This document shows positions 20,839 through 33,200 of a DNA stretch of 64,000 bases, in pieces (positions within the stretch are counted from its first letter, which is position 1; the number at the start of each line of letters is the position of its first letter). Below the pieces are notes generated by a model, which searched no databases, was not told the DNA's origin, and saw only the letters and a list, made by a program, of their open reading frames with translations. The DNA comes from Wolfiporia cocos. Taxonomy: Eukaryota; Basidiomycota; Agaricomycetes; Polyporales; Phaeolaceae. The translations under genes were made by a program, and so were the position numbers. The DNA lies in NCBI GenBank assembly GCA_029448655.1, contig JACCLO010000068.1:1-64000 (forward strand), in the 5' to 3' direction.

Positions 20839-21888
20839 GGGAGTGACCATAATGTGAGTGATGCATGGGTGCGCACTACCCCGGAGTGCCTATCTACGGG
20901 GTCAGGTGGTCATTGCCAGAGCGCCATTACTGGCATCTCTATCCCTATGCCACATGACTCAGCACCATTACTGGTGCCTTGTCATCTATGCTTACCCCTA
21001 TGCTTACGTTTACGTGCATGGACTCTGGGGCTTTTGGGCAAGCTCTTAGGTACTGGTGCACCCACATGTACTTATGCACTGGCATGAGGACTTACATCCT
21101 CATGTCTAGCATTCTTGACATTAGGGTAATGACACCCTCTTTCATGCTGTCTACTGGGCTGCCACTCTGCTCTTAGTTCACGACATGCTAGTCTGGGGAT
21201 GTCAGACCTTGCCAACCCGCCATACTGCCAACAAGACTGCTCGTTGCCCTGCCTTCCCTTGACGCCATGGGGCCTGGGACCTGTCATGGTCTATGTCACA
21301 GAATGCCCAGAGGGGCATTCCTAGGACAATTCACTCCTCGCTATCACAGTATGGGCACTGCTATGTGCACGCGTGCCCCTCTCTGCTTAGTTACTTCACA
21401 TCATCCCTTGATGCCAGTAGAATCACCTGACCCAGTAGATTAGTGCTAGTCAGGCAGCACACGTATCAGGTACTCACGTTCATGGTCACCACTGTAGTCA
21501 CATGTAGCATTACAGTCACCCTTAGTTACGGCGCACAGGCCTGTACTTTAGGGCATCCCTACATATGCTCCTGTCATGTACTTAAGTAGATGACAGATGG
21601 GGCTTATCCCCATCTTTTGGATTTTCAGCAATGGGCTTAGGCCCCTCTCTTGCATCTTGCTGTGGGTCTGCACCAGTCATACTACTGAGTTCTCTACTCG
21701 CTCATCTGGGGGCTTGCCTTCGTAGGCATAAGGTGACTCTGTTTAACCCTGCATAACTTGGGTGGCACCTCGATAGGTGTGTAGGGTTCCCAGCAGGGCC
21801 AGTCCCACAGACATTTGTGAGTCTGTGTCAGTCTATTGGAGATATTCCCTGGCTATGGGCCAGTCCCACAGATGGTACATCTGTATCA
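20839..21888 (+). repeat. 5'-truncated LTR with a nested solo LTR
   Basis: It has the palindrome CATGAGG-ACTTACAT-CCTCATG at 21083-21104 and ends CTGTATCA at 21888 after a CACAGAT/ATCTGTA hairpin. Removing 21294-21835 joins its parts. A TGTCAC start is not found upstream, so the 5' end is lost. Confidence 0.5.
21294..21830 (+). mobile_element. Solo LTR (537 bp), nested
   Basis: TGTCACAGAATG...GTCTGTGTCA with exact TSD GTCTA (21289-21293 and 21831-21835). Palindrome AGATGGGG-CTTAT-CCCCATCT at 21595-21615. Confidence 0.93.
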
Positions 21889-22639
21889 GCATGCATGCTC
21901 CTGATCATCAAGTTGAAGATCATCATCTCCAATGTTGATCTGGGCCTTGAGCTCAAATGGCCCTACAATCTTACCCATCACTGTCTCCATAAACTCCTTC
22001 AACAACATAACATCAGTCTCAGCTTCATCATCTTCCTCATCATTGAGAGCCTTCCACTTTGTGTGTCTTTGTTCATTTTCCTTGTACATGCACTCTCAGC
22101 TTTTTTGCATGGCCTTCTAGGCAGGTCTTAGACATCATGGGTAATGTATGCAGGCATGCAGGATGGAAGGAGGTCACTGGCTAATGTTGCCACAAGTCTT
22201 GCCTGCTTACAATTTCCTGCTGATTCATCACTTATAATTTTTATCTAAATGTGAGAAAATACTCTGAGCGTGAGAACAATTATCGCTCTATTACTTTCAG
22301 TTAAAGGTCGGCATGGTGCATGCTAAGCGCCCATCTGCAGTGTCGGTGCACCAGCCACAGTGGAATATGAAAAGGTCATGCAAACTTGCTGGGACATTAA
22401 CCTCAAGTCTGGCTCATATTGGATGTCAAGGTGCACTTGTGGGTGTGGCCCTTACCCTTGCTGCCCAATGGGACCAAGAATGGCTGTGGTGTGGGGGCGG
22501 AGACGGCAGAGAAGGTCAAGGATATGTCTCAGACACTATCCTGTGCAGTGCCCAGGCACACTTAATCTTGTTTCCAGTGCTGGGTGGAGGTGGGGGCAGA
22601 GGTGAGGTCGGACACAAGGCAGTGCACTCAGTCTCACAG
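21889..22639. other. Unassigned; short acidic ORF (-) and duplicated 5' gene piece (+)
   Basis: A - strand reading (22089-21889) is hydrophilic and helical (MYKENEQRHTKW..., ALNDEEDDEAETD) and is cut off by the LTR end at 21888. It might be the missing upstream part of the MULE gene. On the + strand, 22317-22415 resembles 24487-24605 upstream of the Cys-cluster gene. No function assigned. Confidence 0.3.
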
Positions 22640-23106
22640 TGTCACAAATTTTGAGGCTAGGCACCTGGCTGGGCATTTACTCAGGATTTGCCCTCTGCGT
22701 GGGTCGAACGCATTGACTGATGCACAGGAAGTCACGTGACATGGAGATTAGATAAGGAGTCGTTGATTAGGGATTGCGGACCGTCCTCCCCCCGGGCCGC
22801 TCACATGATGTAGTTGTAGATGACACCTTATGGCATGACGATCGCGACGTCGTGCATGGCCCCCTTTAGGGTGGGCCGCGACTCAGTAGTTACGCCATCT
22901 CTACATGTATATATACTACGTCATCTGAGGGTTACACCTCAGACTTGTTCTTCTCGATGTATGGGTGATAGCCCTCCTCTCTTGATCACTACAGCATGCT
23001 GCCTGACTCCGCCTCGCCTTGTCTCAACAACTCGGCGTTGTACCCTGGGTCTTAGTACTTATAGGGGTAGGACAGGGATAGAGGTATGCCAGTCAAGTTT
23101 GTGTCA
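22640..23106 (+). mobile_element. Solo LTR (467 bp)
   Basis: TGTCACAA...GTTTGTGTCA with exact TSD CACAG (22635-22639 and 23107-23111). TATATATA at about 22917, palindrome TCTGAGG-GTTACA-CCTCAGA at 22924-22943, then CTTGTTCTTCTCG. Confidence 0.92.
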
Positions 23107-23450
23107 CACAGCATTTCAGTACAATGTACAATACAATCATACAAATGATAGCATCACTTCATGAGGATTGTTTTAGCTGAGCTATATGCAGGTGCAATAT
23201 GATGCAGGCAAGCACCTGGGCATGATAAATTCACTGTGGCAATCCAGTGTTGGAACATCCAGGCAAGTGCGTATCCGATTGCCGGCTGGGTATACCATGC
23301 AGTGACACTAGCATACTTGAACAAGTCAGAAAGATGTGCCTTAGAGATAAGGGTACCCCTTATTATTGTAGAATTTAGGCTGTACATGCTTTGCATGTTT
23401 GCCTCCCCGCCCCAAGGATGAGACAAACCACTGTCCAACATTGTTGTTTC

Positions 23451-24309
23451 TAGTGATGTGCCAGGCCCAGCCTGGCTCAAAAGCCCTGGCTTTGGCCTGG
23501 CTTGGACAGCCCACAGCTTTTCAAAACCTCAGGCTGGGCCCTCATTGACGGCTCACGGCTTGGCCCAGCCTAGGCCCCGGCTCGACCATGGCCTACTACT
23601 GCTAAGATAATCATCACTTTAGCTTCAGAGCTTGAGATTCACCTTTGCCAAACCTTTCCCAGATGAAATAGAACCTTGAATCCTCCTGTCACAGATTTAA
23701 CTGGCAGTCCCAGACCAGTGTCTGTGGAGACATACGTCTAACACCCCTTAGCCAAAAGGGCCACTATAACAGCTCAGCTGTTATAGGCAGGACACGCTAT
23801 ATGTGTAGTTCATATTCCCACGCTAGGCACTTATATTGCACCGTTGAGTATTTGGCTTAATACTTGGCATGGTTGGCCTTTCTGGTATTATATGTGCCAC
23901 CTGGGATTCCAACCCCAGATATTCCGTGACACCTCCAATCTATAGTAGGATTAAGTGTGAAATAATCACTCACCAGTGCAGCATTCAGTAGCGTGCCTGC
24001 CATATGGGGAATCATATAGGCACCCGAAAGTGAGCGGCAGGCTTCAATGTTGAGGACTTGACTTTTCTGTAGTTTTAAATAAACAAGATAGGTGCACAAT
24101 GATTGAGTTGAGCATATAACTGGCCTGTATGGGCTTATATTGTGCCTGCCAGATATTGTAGCCATTAAGATCCCTAGGCCGGGGCTCAACAGCTTGGCCC
24201 GGCCTGGCCTGTATCTCAGGCCAGGCCCTGGGCCATCTCAAGCCATGCTGTAAAGCCCAGCTTGGCCCGGCCCGGCTCATGGCCCAAAGCTGGGCCTGGC
24301 ACATCACTA
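23451..24309. mobile_element. hAT-type MITE, copy 1, carrying an LTR
   Basis: Inverted termini TAGTGATGTGCCAGGCCCAG at both ends and an exact 8-bp TSD GTTGTTTC (23443-23450 and 24310-24317), typical of hAT elements. Without the inserted LTR and its TSD copy it is 609 bp, the same as copy 2 (61296-63044). No transposase. Subterminal regions are full of GGCCCGGCC-like repeats, which may bind a transposase. Confidence 0.92.
23687..23931 (-). mobile_element. TRIM-family LTR inserted in the MITE
   Basis: 245 bp, TGTCACAG...CCGTGACA, exact TSD CCTCC (23682-23686 and 23932-23936). The paralogous MITE at about 61529 keeps the empty site. It shares the AAAAGGGCYAC, AACAGCTCAGCTGTTAT and CATATTCCCACGCT blocks with the TRIM LTR. 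Its right end also has a tRNA-like TGCCACCTGGGATTCCAACC. Confidence 0.9.
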
Positions 24310-24317
24310 GTTGTTTC

Positions 24318-25941
24318 TTGCACCGCTCACTTCGTTCGCTCTCTTTCACGCGATCCCGACGCTTGCTTCAACAATCCAGGTCCTAGTGGTGGCACCTGCT
24401 AGTGAAGCTTGCACCTATTCCATCCAATAGAGACTGGGAGGAGAGAGGGGGCAGGGCGGGGGGGAGGGCTGCTCGAGGACGGGGCGCACGCTAAGCGCCC
24501 ATCCGCAGTCAGCCACAGCGGAGTTCGAAAAGGCCATGCAAACTCGAAGTCCCTGATCTCTCGCTCTCGTTCTCTCGTGACGACGGGACATTATAAACTC
24601 AAGTGTAAGACCCTGCCATCATGTAGCAGGATTAACTACCCTTCAGCTAACACTCGTATCAGTGATAACGATAACGAAGAGGTCGCCACACCGAAATGGA
24701 TCCGGGATACATATCTGGAGTCACAGTTCACCTGGAGTCTCTAAAGCTTATTCGCGAAGTCAAACAGCTGCTGCAGTGCCCGCCATGCGCGGCCGCTGAC
24801 CAAGAGGAGCTTTGTGATTGGGTGCAACGACTCGATCATTGCAAGGTGCGCTCTCACTACCTGGAAACCTGTGTTGCGCTAACAGGCTGTCAAAGAATCT
24901 CTACGACTCGCTTCACTTTAAAGCGCCCCTTCTATCTCCTTTCGGCACACTGGACCTCTATCACGACTACGTGTCTGTTTGGGATGATGCGTTTGCTCGG
25001 ATGAAATCATCAAACGGCACAGTGCCGGATACCCCTGCACAGCCCCCACCGATCGAAGCCACCACCAGTCAGGGTATAACCACCGCTGAGCGCAGGACTA
25101 GTCGCTCGGCACCGCGAAAGAAACTCGAAGAGGTGGTTTATGACCCCCCATGCGCCCAATGCGCTGCAACGCGGCGTGACTGTAGGGGCCCTGTGTCACA
25201 AACTTTCCTTAGAGGATACGTAACATCCCTCGCTGCAGGTATTATAGGCGCCGCTAGGTGCGCGCGCGCTTCCATGATCCTCAGCCACCTCCGCGTCTAT
25301 CCAGGACTCCGTCTAGATCATATGACTGTAGGTAAGCGCTGTAGGGTAGCGCGCGCCTTAGGTACTCACGTTAGGGTCACACCGTCACATGTCGTTACAG
25401 GTAGTTACATTATCATGTGCCCTCTTAGTTACTGCGCACAGGCCGCGACTTTAGGGCGACCATTACTGGTCAGCTCCCCATGTATAAGTACGACAAGATG
25501 GGGACTTACTTCCCCATCTTTAGGATTCTCGACAACTGAGCTTAGGCTCCTTTCTCATCTGCGTTTGTGTGCGTCTCTGCCCCGGGGGCCCTCCACGACT
25601 TGCTTGTCTGTGTGTCTTCCCTCTTGGTCGCCTTAGGAGTTCCCCCTTGGGGATACAGCCGACTGGCTGCCTTGTGGTTAGCACACCGCCCTGTAGGACG
25701 TCTAGGGACTCCCCTGTAGCCAGGGTCCCACAAACCTGTGAGTTTGTGTCACCCTGATGTCTCCCCGCATGCATGCTCAAACTGCAGTCTTCTTTGCTTG
25801 AGATGTAGTCGGGCAAAAAAACAAAGTAAACCATATTCTATTCACTCTGCAATCATATGGTTGACTGTGCCTGCGTTGGCAAATTGTATAGAACGTGCCG
25901 GAATCGGTAAAAGGTGGGATCGCCGTAACATACGCCCTTAG
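24318..25941 (+). pseudogene. Unrecognised host-type gene with Cys cluster, split by a solo LTR
   Basis: Several open pieces on the + strand. One reads VTVHLESLKLIREVKQLLQ with QEELCDWVQRLDHCKVRS; the next, after a probable intron near 24.87 kb, reads LSKNLYDSLHFKAPLLSPFG and then KKLEEVVYDPPCAQCAATRRDC. The LTR at 25194-25751 interrupts it after RGP. The same frame continues on the right with a second Cys-rich piece (ACSNC, CLRCSRAKKQ). Paired CxxC groups next to basic residues suggest a metal-binding region. The protein is not identified; with the LTR in place the C-terminal Cys pairs are lost. Confidence 0.5.
25194..25751 (+). mobile_element. Solo LTR (558 bp) in the Cys-cluster gene
   Basis: TGTCACAAACTT...GTTTGTGTCA with exact TSD CCCTG (25189-25193 and 25752-25756). 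Terminal hairpin CACAAAC/GTTTGTG is a compensated variant of CACAGAC/GTCTGTG. Palindrome at 25496-25519. Confidence 0.93.
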
Positions 25942-26506
25942 TCGCAGCGTCATTGTATTGTACGGCGCAATAAGTTTTCGATGACACCTTCGCATATCTC
26001 ACTTGGCTATACCTTGCTAAGACCTATGGGTTCGATGCCTGGACCCTGCACTGTTCCATCAGTGTCTTTGCAAGATCTTCAAATCAGCCCTGTCAATGCA
26101 GAGGGGCTTCAGACGAAGCGAAGGTGGTCCCTGTATCAGGGATTGACTACTTCACGTACGTCGTACACTGTTAGTTATACCCGAAGTCCTTCTGGCCTAT
26201 GATCTCCCCAGCTGCTGCTAGAGATCCTCTGCAAGAGCCTTCAATAATGCCCCACTGTCTGATGTGACGTTCTGCCGCGCACGCTTGTTCGATTGAGTGC
26301 CCGGAGTGCAGTACATGGCGCTGATTACGCATATAAGTGAGCGATCAGATGCGGAGCTGATGATGACTTCCACATCAGGGTGGAGATTTGGCGATGGCGC
26401 TGGATAGTTGTGAGTGAGTGAGAGGTGATGAGAACGCCATCTATATTCCGACGGCCGATAGTGACTACGGTGAGTAATGTGCGTAGTTGAGCTTTTGATG
26501 GTGCGG
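25942..26506. other. No gene seen
   Basis: Short ORFs on both strands only; no motif or repeat recognised. Confidence 0.4.
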
Positions 26507-27078
26507 TCACTGACCGAGACCGTCTACACTCAAGATCTCGTCGATGCTCTGTACGGCCTCAAGTCGTTCGCAGATGCGAGGTATTCTGACGCCATCAGTC
26601 CCCATGTGCTCTGTGTAAATGGACTGCCGAATCCACGGATACCTGGACCCCTTGGGGGGAAGCGCGCCGCAGCAACGATCGACTTGGCTTGAGCGGCGGT
26701 TGATACCTATCAGATTGACGTATATGTACCACGACCGACTAGCCCAGCGTGTTCTACATACCATTGGAACCAGCACTCCCCGGGCGCCGGCATCAAGCCC
26801 ATACTTGATTTGCCACCGACACTACCGTCTGCACACGCCCCTGTTGCAGGTATTCTGACAATAGTGCTGGGCGCCGAGCTTCCGAGCCCCGATATTGTTT
26901 GGATGGATTCGGCAGCGCCTGGCTGAAGAGATGTCATGCCATGCTCACAATCAATGAGCAGCCATGAGAGATGGGGCGAGGCGAGCGCAGCAGTGCGCGC
27001 TTTCAAAGCACCTGGCAGCGTATCCATGCGCCGAACGCTGGCTTCGATGCGCGAAAGGGCTTCAAGAAGACGGTGCAT
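26507..27078 (-). pseudogene. HpcH/HpaI aldolase family relic
   Basis: The - strand starts with LPGALKARTAALASPHLSW and LLIDCEHGMTS, then PSTIVRIPATG. In a second frame WQIKYGLDAGARGVLVPMV follows, and in a third GFGSPFTQSTWG and SEYLASAND. These fit the fungal HpcH/HpaI aldolase family (class II, metal-dependent; the DCEHG segment bears acidic metal/substrate residues). The frame changes, and the join of SAND-like sequence to EAVQSIDEILSVDGLG without the usual strand between them, show decay. Introns may explain some, not all, of the frame changes. The C-terminal third is not found. Confidence 0.65.
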
Positions 27079-27099
27079 TATACTCCGCTGTGGAATTGT

Positions 27100-27500
27100 T
27101 GCGATGACAATACATTACATTCATTGACTTGGTGCTTGTGGACAGATCCTCGCCGAACACAGACTCCGACCGTTGCATCTTGGCCTGCTCCGCACGTGGG
27201 CAAGCAAGATTAGATGCGAGAAATCCCTGGTAGAAATAATAACCAGAAAGCACCCCCGTCACTGTGCGCAGACACCAGCGGCATCCGAGCCACCGCTGCC
27301 TCGTTGCAGCACGCTCACCGACGCCACACACAACTGTGGTGTTCCTGTTGAATCGGAATAGTTTGTTGCCCAGAATGGCTAGGGTGAATAGTACAGCAAT
27401 GGACCATGCGTATACGCGAAGTTACTAACCACCTGCCAATGCAGCGGAAAGGCCAGCGAAGAGGCCGTCTCTCCGAGCTTCCTGTGGAGGTTGGCGTGTG
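27100..27500 (-). other. Possible exon with a membrane segment, unidentified
   Basis: One - frame reads RVYAWSIAVLFTLAILGNKL, a clear hydrophobic helix, then a basic stretch and VTGVLSGYYFYQGFLASNL. It looks coding, but the protein is not recognised. It lies upstream of the aldolase relic on the same strand. Confidence 0.3.
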
Positions 27501-28559
27501 AATGTCATCATTATCGAGATTGGAATGGATGGATATAGATTTCCCTACAGTTGTACATCTTGCTACAGCATCATCGGGAGCCACAAGTGAAGTGTCGGCG
27601 GCGTTGGGCATAGTGATAAATTATGGAACGCGATGCGTTTGCGGACTTGATGCGGACAGATAAACGTGTGCACCACTTAGTAACTCAAATAGAATTAATA
27701 ATTCCCCTGCCTGACACACGGCGTGCGCGCGCTAACATCACCCCGCGTCACATAAGCTCGACGTCACGACTTCGTGACTGAGCGCGTCAAAGTCTCGCGT
27801 GGAGCTCGCTGTGGCTGGCATCGTAGACATTGGGCTTCTTCTTGTATGTGGATAACTCACTGGAAATATCGGCGAACAAGCGCAAACTGTCTTCAGACAT
27901 ATCAAATACTTTCAGTTCCATCGAGGGTACGTTATATGCGCTCAATTGCACGGATCTTATTTACAGCAACATCCTCCATTCGTGTAGACGCTTTGATCAG
28001 CGTCAAGCAGAAACTCGGGGATAGTAGTCGTAGCAGTCGGGTCTCTATATGCGCCGAACTATACCAGCTGGCATATCTCTCCGAGTCTTTCTCCCAGCAG
28101 CGCCTGCGGTCGAACAAGGATTGGATCCATCAAGTGGATATCCTAGATCGTGAAGGTGGGCACACTATTTCTGGGTTTCTTCCAACTACCACATATGATC
28201 CGCAGGGGTCAATCTGTGGAATCCATCTGCCTTGTCTCGCGATATGGATGATGAGGATACTTGAAATGTGAATGCTGCATGTGAGTCTAGTTCATCATGC
28301 CGAGAGTGTCTCACCGTACCATCCCCAATCACCGGTTCGGCTATCCGTACAGTGAAGTTGGCCGGATTCCGCCTCGTTGAAGCCGGATTAGAGAACAAGC
28401 CAGCCATTGACAGTGAGACAATCATCCATCACGATGTCACCTAGTTTGAGATCGCTTCTCCACAGCTCTCATCCATGTGCTGCAGCTCGCAAGCAAAGCC
28501 GGCGTTAGCATGTCAGGTACAACCATCAGTTCGCGTGCGGACTCCCAAGACGGGCCGCT
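27501..28559. other. No confident gene
   Basis: ORFs on both strands (for example 27774-28271, +) lack recognisable motifs. This could be the decayed downstream part of the adenylate-forming reductase gene, whose carrier and reductase domains are not found. Confidence 0.3.
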
Positions 28560-30338
28560 TACTCAGAAAATGTGAATTCTAGCGATCGGACGCCATGATC
28601 TTGCAGGCTCCGTGCTTGCATGTGCAGCGAAGGTATGACTACTATCCGCCCCATGAGTGCACGCCAATGTGATTTCTCCTGAAGGATTGGTACCGTCTTC
28701 TCACCTGAATCGAAGTTAGCAGCCGCCCTCGGGCGATGACAGGGGCGACGCACCTGATCCGAGTACGATGACATCGTCAGCACGCCCGACACTTCATATG
28801 CGACATCAGACTTTATTTGCCAATCATATTGACTGCGACGTACATTCGCCAGAGACCAGGCTTGGCCGGATGTGGTTCCCAAAGGTCGGATGTGGCAAAG
28901 CCACGCTCCCCATTTGGCATATTCTCGATGCAAGGCTGGTGTGTCTCGCACGTCTGCACGCACATGCACGCCATACCTCAGTATACTTCGGGCGGCTACA
29001 TCGTTACATTTTGGCACGCACCAACATCTGCAGCTCGAATGTCCCGTCTCCCTGAGGAACCCAGCGACATACACTCTCTGGGAAGCTGCATCCATTCCCA
29101 GTCGGCGCGCTTCTTGCCAATAGGGCTCGGCTCTTCGACGCCGTCATCGAACACGCATGTCACCAGGCCGAATTCGGTTGCACCGTAGCACGCCAACAGG
29201 CGCACGCCTTTATCCACGAGCTTCTCACCATTCGCCCTGGAGAGCGGGCCGCCGGCGAATATCTAAGACGTGAGTGATAAGCGAGTTGCTCCCTCGACCA
29301 GCGCAATGTGATGCAGGTACTGACAAGAGCCTGAAGAGACGCAAGGTACTTCGCGTCATCCTCGTTCTGCGACCACGCCTGGCGAAAACAGTACTTTTAG
29401 CAATCACAGGCACACTACACAACCAGAGCCTACCTCGACGAAAGCAGGGACGCTCTCGATAGCCGTGCAGCCTGTCTTGCGCGCCGTCTCAATTGTGTTC
29501 TGCGGGGTCGGCACGACCGGGGGCGCTGACACGATCGCGCGCGGGGGAACAGCGACGTCGGCTGGCCGGACAAGAGCGGCGCGTACAGCTGCGAGCAGAG
29601 TCCCATTACGTGGAACGGCGGTAGCGCCATGCACCCCCACCGTATCGCCTTCCTGCGCGACTCCACGAAGATGGGCATCCTGCACCAGTGTAGGATCGTC
29701 GTGTGCGTGTGCGGGATCGGCTTCGGGAAGCCGGTGGAGCCTGAGGAGTGCAGGTAGAGCACAACATCCGATGGCGACGCCGCGCACGCGGGCGGCGGGT
29801 AAGGGCCCGAGACGGCACGCGGCGGGTCGAAGGAGGGCGCGAGCGTCGGGAAGACGTCCGTGAGCGCGGGCAGGTCGTCGACGTGCATGGCGAATCCGCT
29901 CGGCAGGCTCTCCCGGACCGCGTCAGTGAATGGGGCGAAGGTGGGCTGTGAGACGATGCGATGGCAGCTCGTGTGCTCCATCAGGCTTGCTATTGCGGGC
30001 ACGGAGTTGCGGGAGGACATAGGGAAGGGGACGAGCCCCGCACGGATCAGACCCGCGACGAGCGCATGGTAGAGCAGAGTATCGCAGTTCGCGATGATAG
30101 CGACAACGGCGCCCTCTTCGCCCTTCCGTCCGGGCCTGAAGGAGTGGGCAACGCGGTGAATTGCCTGAGCGAACTCGAGGAACGATATACTTCCGAGCGT
30201 ATCAGAAGACAAGTCTGGAAACAGGAAGAGAAAGAACGGAGAGGTGGAATTGTATTCGGCATGGAAGTCGACGAGCCCAGGGATGAGAGATAGCGAACCG
30301 TTGAGGGGCGGGAGTACAGGCGATGCAGATGCAGACAT
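28560..30338 (-). pseudogene. Adenylate-forming reductase (NRPS-like) adenylation domain, decayed
   Basis: Starts at ATG 30338 (MSASASPVLPPLNGSLSLIP). A-domain motifs in order: LHSSGSTGFPKPIPHT (ATP loop), LACYGATEFG, MPNGERGFATSDLWEPHP, and GRADDVIVLGSG with GEKTVPILQEKS across a short intron. Such proteins activate an acid as adenylate, load it on a carrier domain and release it by NADPH reduction. At about 29540 an extra CG unit in a CG run shifts the frame, which resumes as RAIVSAPPVVPTPQ. A second shift lies near 29.06 kb. Introns near 29.43-29.38 and 29.34-29.26 kb are plausible. Carrier and reductase domains are absent. A pseudogene. Confidence 0.75.
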
Positions 30339-32779
30339 ATCTGCCAGAAGCTGAACAGAGTGGATTATAATGATTCTGATGGAGTATGTGGGTGCTGAGA
30401 ATGAGGCCTATTTAAACGAAGTTCTCGAGCCATCCCCGTGACGCGGGAGGTCCATCGGTGAATATTTGAATGGCTTGCCGGTGCGCTGCGGGTCAGTTGT
30501 CCTCATGAATCCGAGCAGGTAGGTAATCGTCTACTGGTGTCAGTATCGAGTGTGGCGTACTAGATCCTGAGGCCTGAAGAGTGGCCGGCCGAGCTCGGCA
30601 TCTGTTAGCCGACCAAATGTGAGACCGCGGTGATCTCGGAGCGTTCCTTTCGTTATCGTCGCAGAAAGCCGCGAAGGTTCTCTCCAGCGATCGGAGGCTA
30701 GTCGATTGGAGTCCCGCACAGCCTCGCACCTCCAGCCTTCCTGAGACGCAGGGGCACGACATAATCAGCAGCCCAGTACATCTTCGACGGGCGCGGAACA
30801 TTCTTGCTGATATTCTAGAGCTGTCAGCATCATCACCTTGGGGCCCGCGGCCACGACAGCCGACGCAGAATTCCGCCAACGATTGCGATCGTCAGATTTT
30901 GGGGAGTTGGTATCATGCAGCAAAATAAACTAACGCGTAAAGCATGGGCAACTGATCTTCCCGCATAGCCTGTCTATCGCTATGTGACTCGTCAAAGTCC
31001 GCCAGCGGCTTCGACGCCCGGAAGGACTCACTGCTGGAAGTGAGAGATTGAAGATTGATCTAGACGTTTCTCCTACGAGTGTGGCCAAGTGGCAAAAAGA
31101 GCGGAGCTGCATGGACGTCGGAAATGATAGAAGAGCCTTTCATTTCGGACCAACTGCGCATTTGAGCTGGCACATTCCAACCACCGTGCCCGCCAGGCCA
31201 TTCCAGGCTGAGCATGTCCGGCATTGCTCATACCGACACTGCCGGGCGGTGAAAGGCTCAGACTAACCCGATGGTAAACAAAAGTGGTTCCGGCTGTATG
31301 ATAACGATATGGCAACAACACATCGCTTGCAATCCTTCCAGGAGGCTCTCGGCTCCACGTGAATTACTTCATCTGCACTACATTGACCAAATCTCACTGT
31401 TCCTGTACAACACAATTTCCTAAGAATCCTAACATGCGAGGGCGCATATTTCGTATCATGTCAAGTCGATAGTTGCTAAATACAGATAAAATGGGTCAGA
31501 GCTGGTAGCAATGGGCGCCCAATGCCTCTGACAATTATTTGGGGCGTTCACCTTGAATTTATAGTGCAAGGATAGCTCTTCAGAGCCTCGCCTTCCCGAT
31601 TCCGAAACACACAATTAGATTGCATATTCTCGCCATGTCAGTAGTAAGTTAATACACCGCAAGTAGTCAGACGATCGTCCGCGAGAAAGGCTAATCGATT
31701 CAGAAGTCCTGCTCTAAACTGTTCCCTCACCTGCTTAATGTCATGCCCAGTGTGACTGTCCGTTCGTAGGCTTGCTGGTTCACTCGCCTCCCAACGTTTG
31801 CGACACGGTACCGTTGCACAATAGCTACCTCCTTGATTTGTCAGAGCACTCTTGCTGCGGAAGACTTTGCGGGTTCTGGAGACATAAATATCTACTTTCG
31901 CAACGTACGCTACACATGCGCCGATGGCGTTGTTTGTCACGAAACATGTTCTGCTCTTCTTGCGTACTTTGCTACTCACCAGTGCACTCCCAGGAGTTGT
32001 AGCTATGTGTACCTGTAGCACAGATGGCATAATATGTCCCATTGTTCTTACCTTCGCCTCACAAACACGCTCGTGTATCGCTTCGTTCTTCGATGAAACT
32101 GCAGTTTTCGCTGATGTGTGAACTGAGCACTTAGGTGATGACTGACTTCAGGGCCTGTAGTCCGGCATTCAGTACGTTTAGTGCAAAGTAGCGGGCCATG
32201 TCGGAACCGGCGCTACTTCATTATCAAGCAATATAAGAACAGAGATGAGTAGATAGATACTCAGCGTGGGTGGCGCCCACGCTTCAATGTGGCTTGCTAA
32301 TCCGTGTTCATGCTATTTGCACGGCATGCTACACGATCGAAGTGTTGTAATAGAGGTTTTTTTACTAACGATAATTATGACTCGCCCTTTTCCGAGGTTG
32401 TGCAAGAATTATGAGAACGAGGTATGGCATCATTGATACCCTACAGTGTTTTCGTACATCCGATGCGGGTTAACAGTACTTGGATACAGTTACTGGTATG
32501 CGTCACAAAGATCAAGGACTACGCTCTACCCACTCCATTTTAAAAACTTAGTAGTGGAGCTCAAAAAATCCGTGCCACAGTCAATTTTATTGTTAGCAAA
32601 ACACCTCTAATTCGAGAGTGATTGTGGAGGCGACGGGGGGACTGCATCTAGCACTTAAATCATATGGGTCAGTGTTGGACCACGATGGAGCGATCGCCGC
32701 CACCGCCCGTCCGATCCGCTCAGATCTTGTGACGCACTAGTACTAGTGACAGGTGCCACCACAGCGCGGTCACGCCGAA
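30339..32779. other. 2.4 kb without a recognised gene
   Basis: The first part must hold the promoter of the reductase gene when it was active (a TATTTAAA-like sequence is near 30410). ORFs at 30493-30879 and 31638-32042 (-) have no identifiable domains. No repeat or LTR end was found. Confidence 0.35.
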
Positions 32780-33200
32780 TCACCTGTTCGTGCGACTCAG
32801 GACCAGGAAGAAGATAAGACGGTGTCCGAGGAAGGTCCGACTGTGATGGAGGTCGATTCGTAGGGCGTCGTCTGGTGGATGTGTCGCATCGCGAGCACGG
32901 CCGTGTTGCATTGTGTTTTCGAGCTGTTGTTCATGGCTTTCGTTTGACTCGGCGTAGACACCGTCGAACGCGGGGCCTGGAGCCGCACTGGCCGCACCGC
33001 TGGGCAGCTGAGGCTGGAGGGAGCTGTATCGGCACCGTGAGAGGACGCGAGAGTCTGGCGTCGGCGACACCGACCTGGAACGGGCTTGGCGCAGCGAGTG
33101 CGCAGACGGGTTGAAATGTCCGCACTTCGGGCAGACATATTCTGCACGTGGCGGGTGACGGTCAAGGGCAAGGTCAGGTGGGAGGTGCTGACGTCGACCC
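32780..33200 (-). pseudogene. Lunapark-like C-terminal fragment
   Basis: The - strand reads AEYVCPKCGHFNPSAHSL and RQARSRSVSPTPDSR, then a low-complexity tail to a stop at about 32780. This resembles the second half of the zinc ribbon and the Ser-rich tail of fungal Lunapark (Lnp1), which stabilises ER three-way junctions. The first CxxC half, the membrane hairpin and the N-terminus are not found upstream, so it is a fragment or a very divergent last exon. Confidence 0.45.

Noticed and set aside
27774..28271. 165-codon + strand ORF
   Set aside because: No domain, ordinary chance length for this composition and surrounded by decayed - strand genes.
29465..30293. + strand ORFs (132 and 110 codons) opposite the reductase
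   Set aside because: Arg/Ala-rich reverse readings of a GC-rich gene; the - strand has the A-domain motifs.
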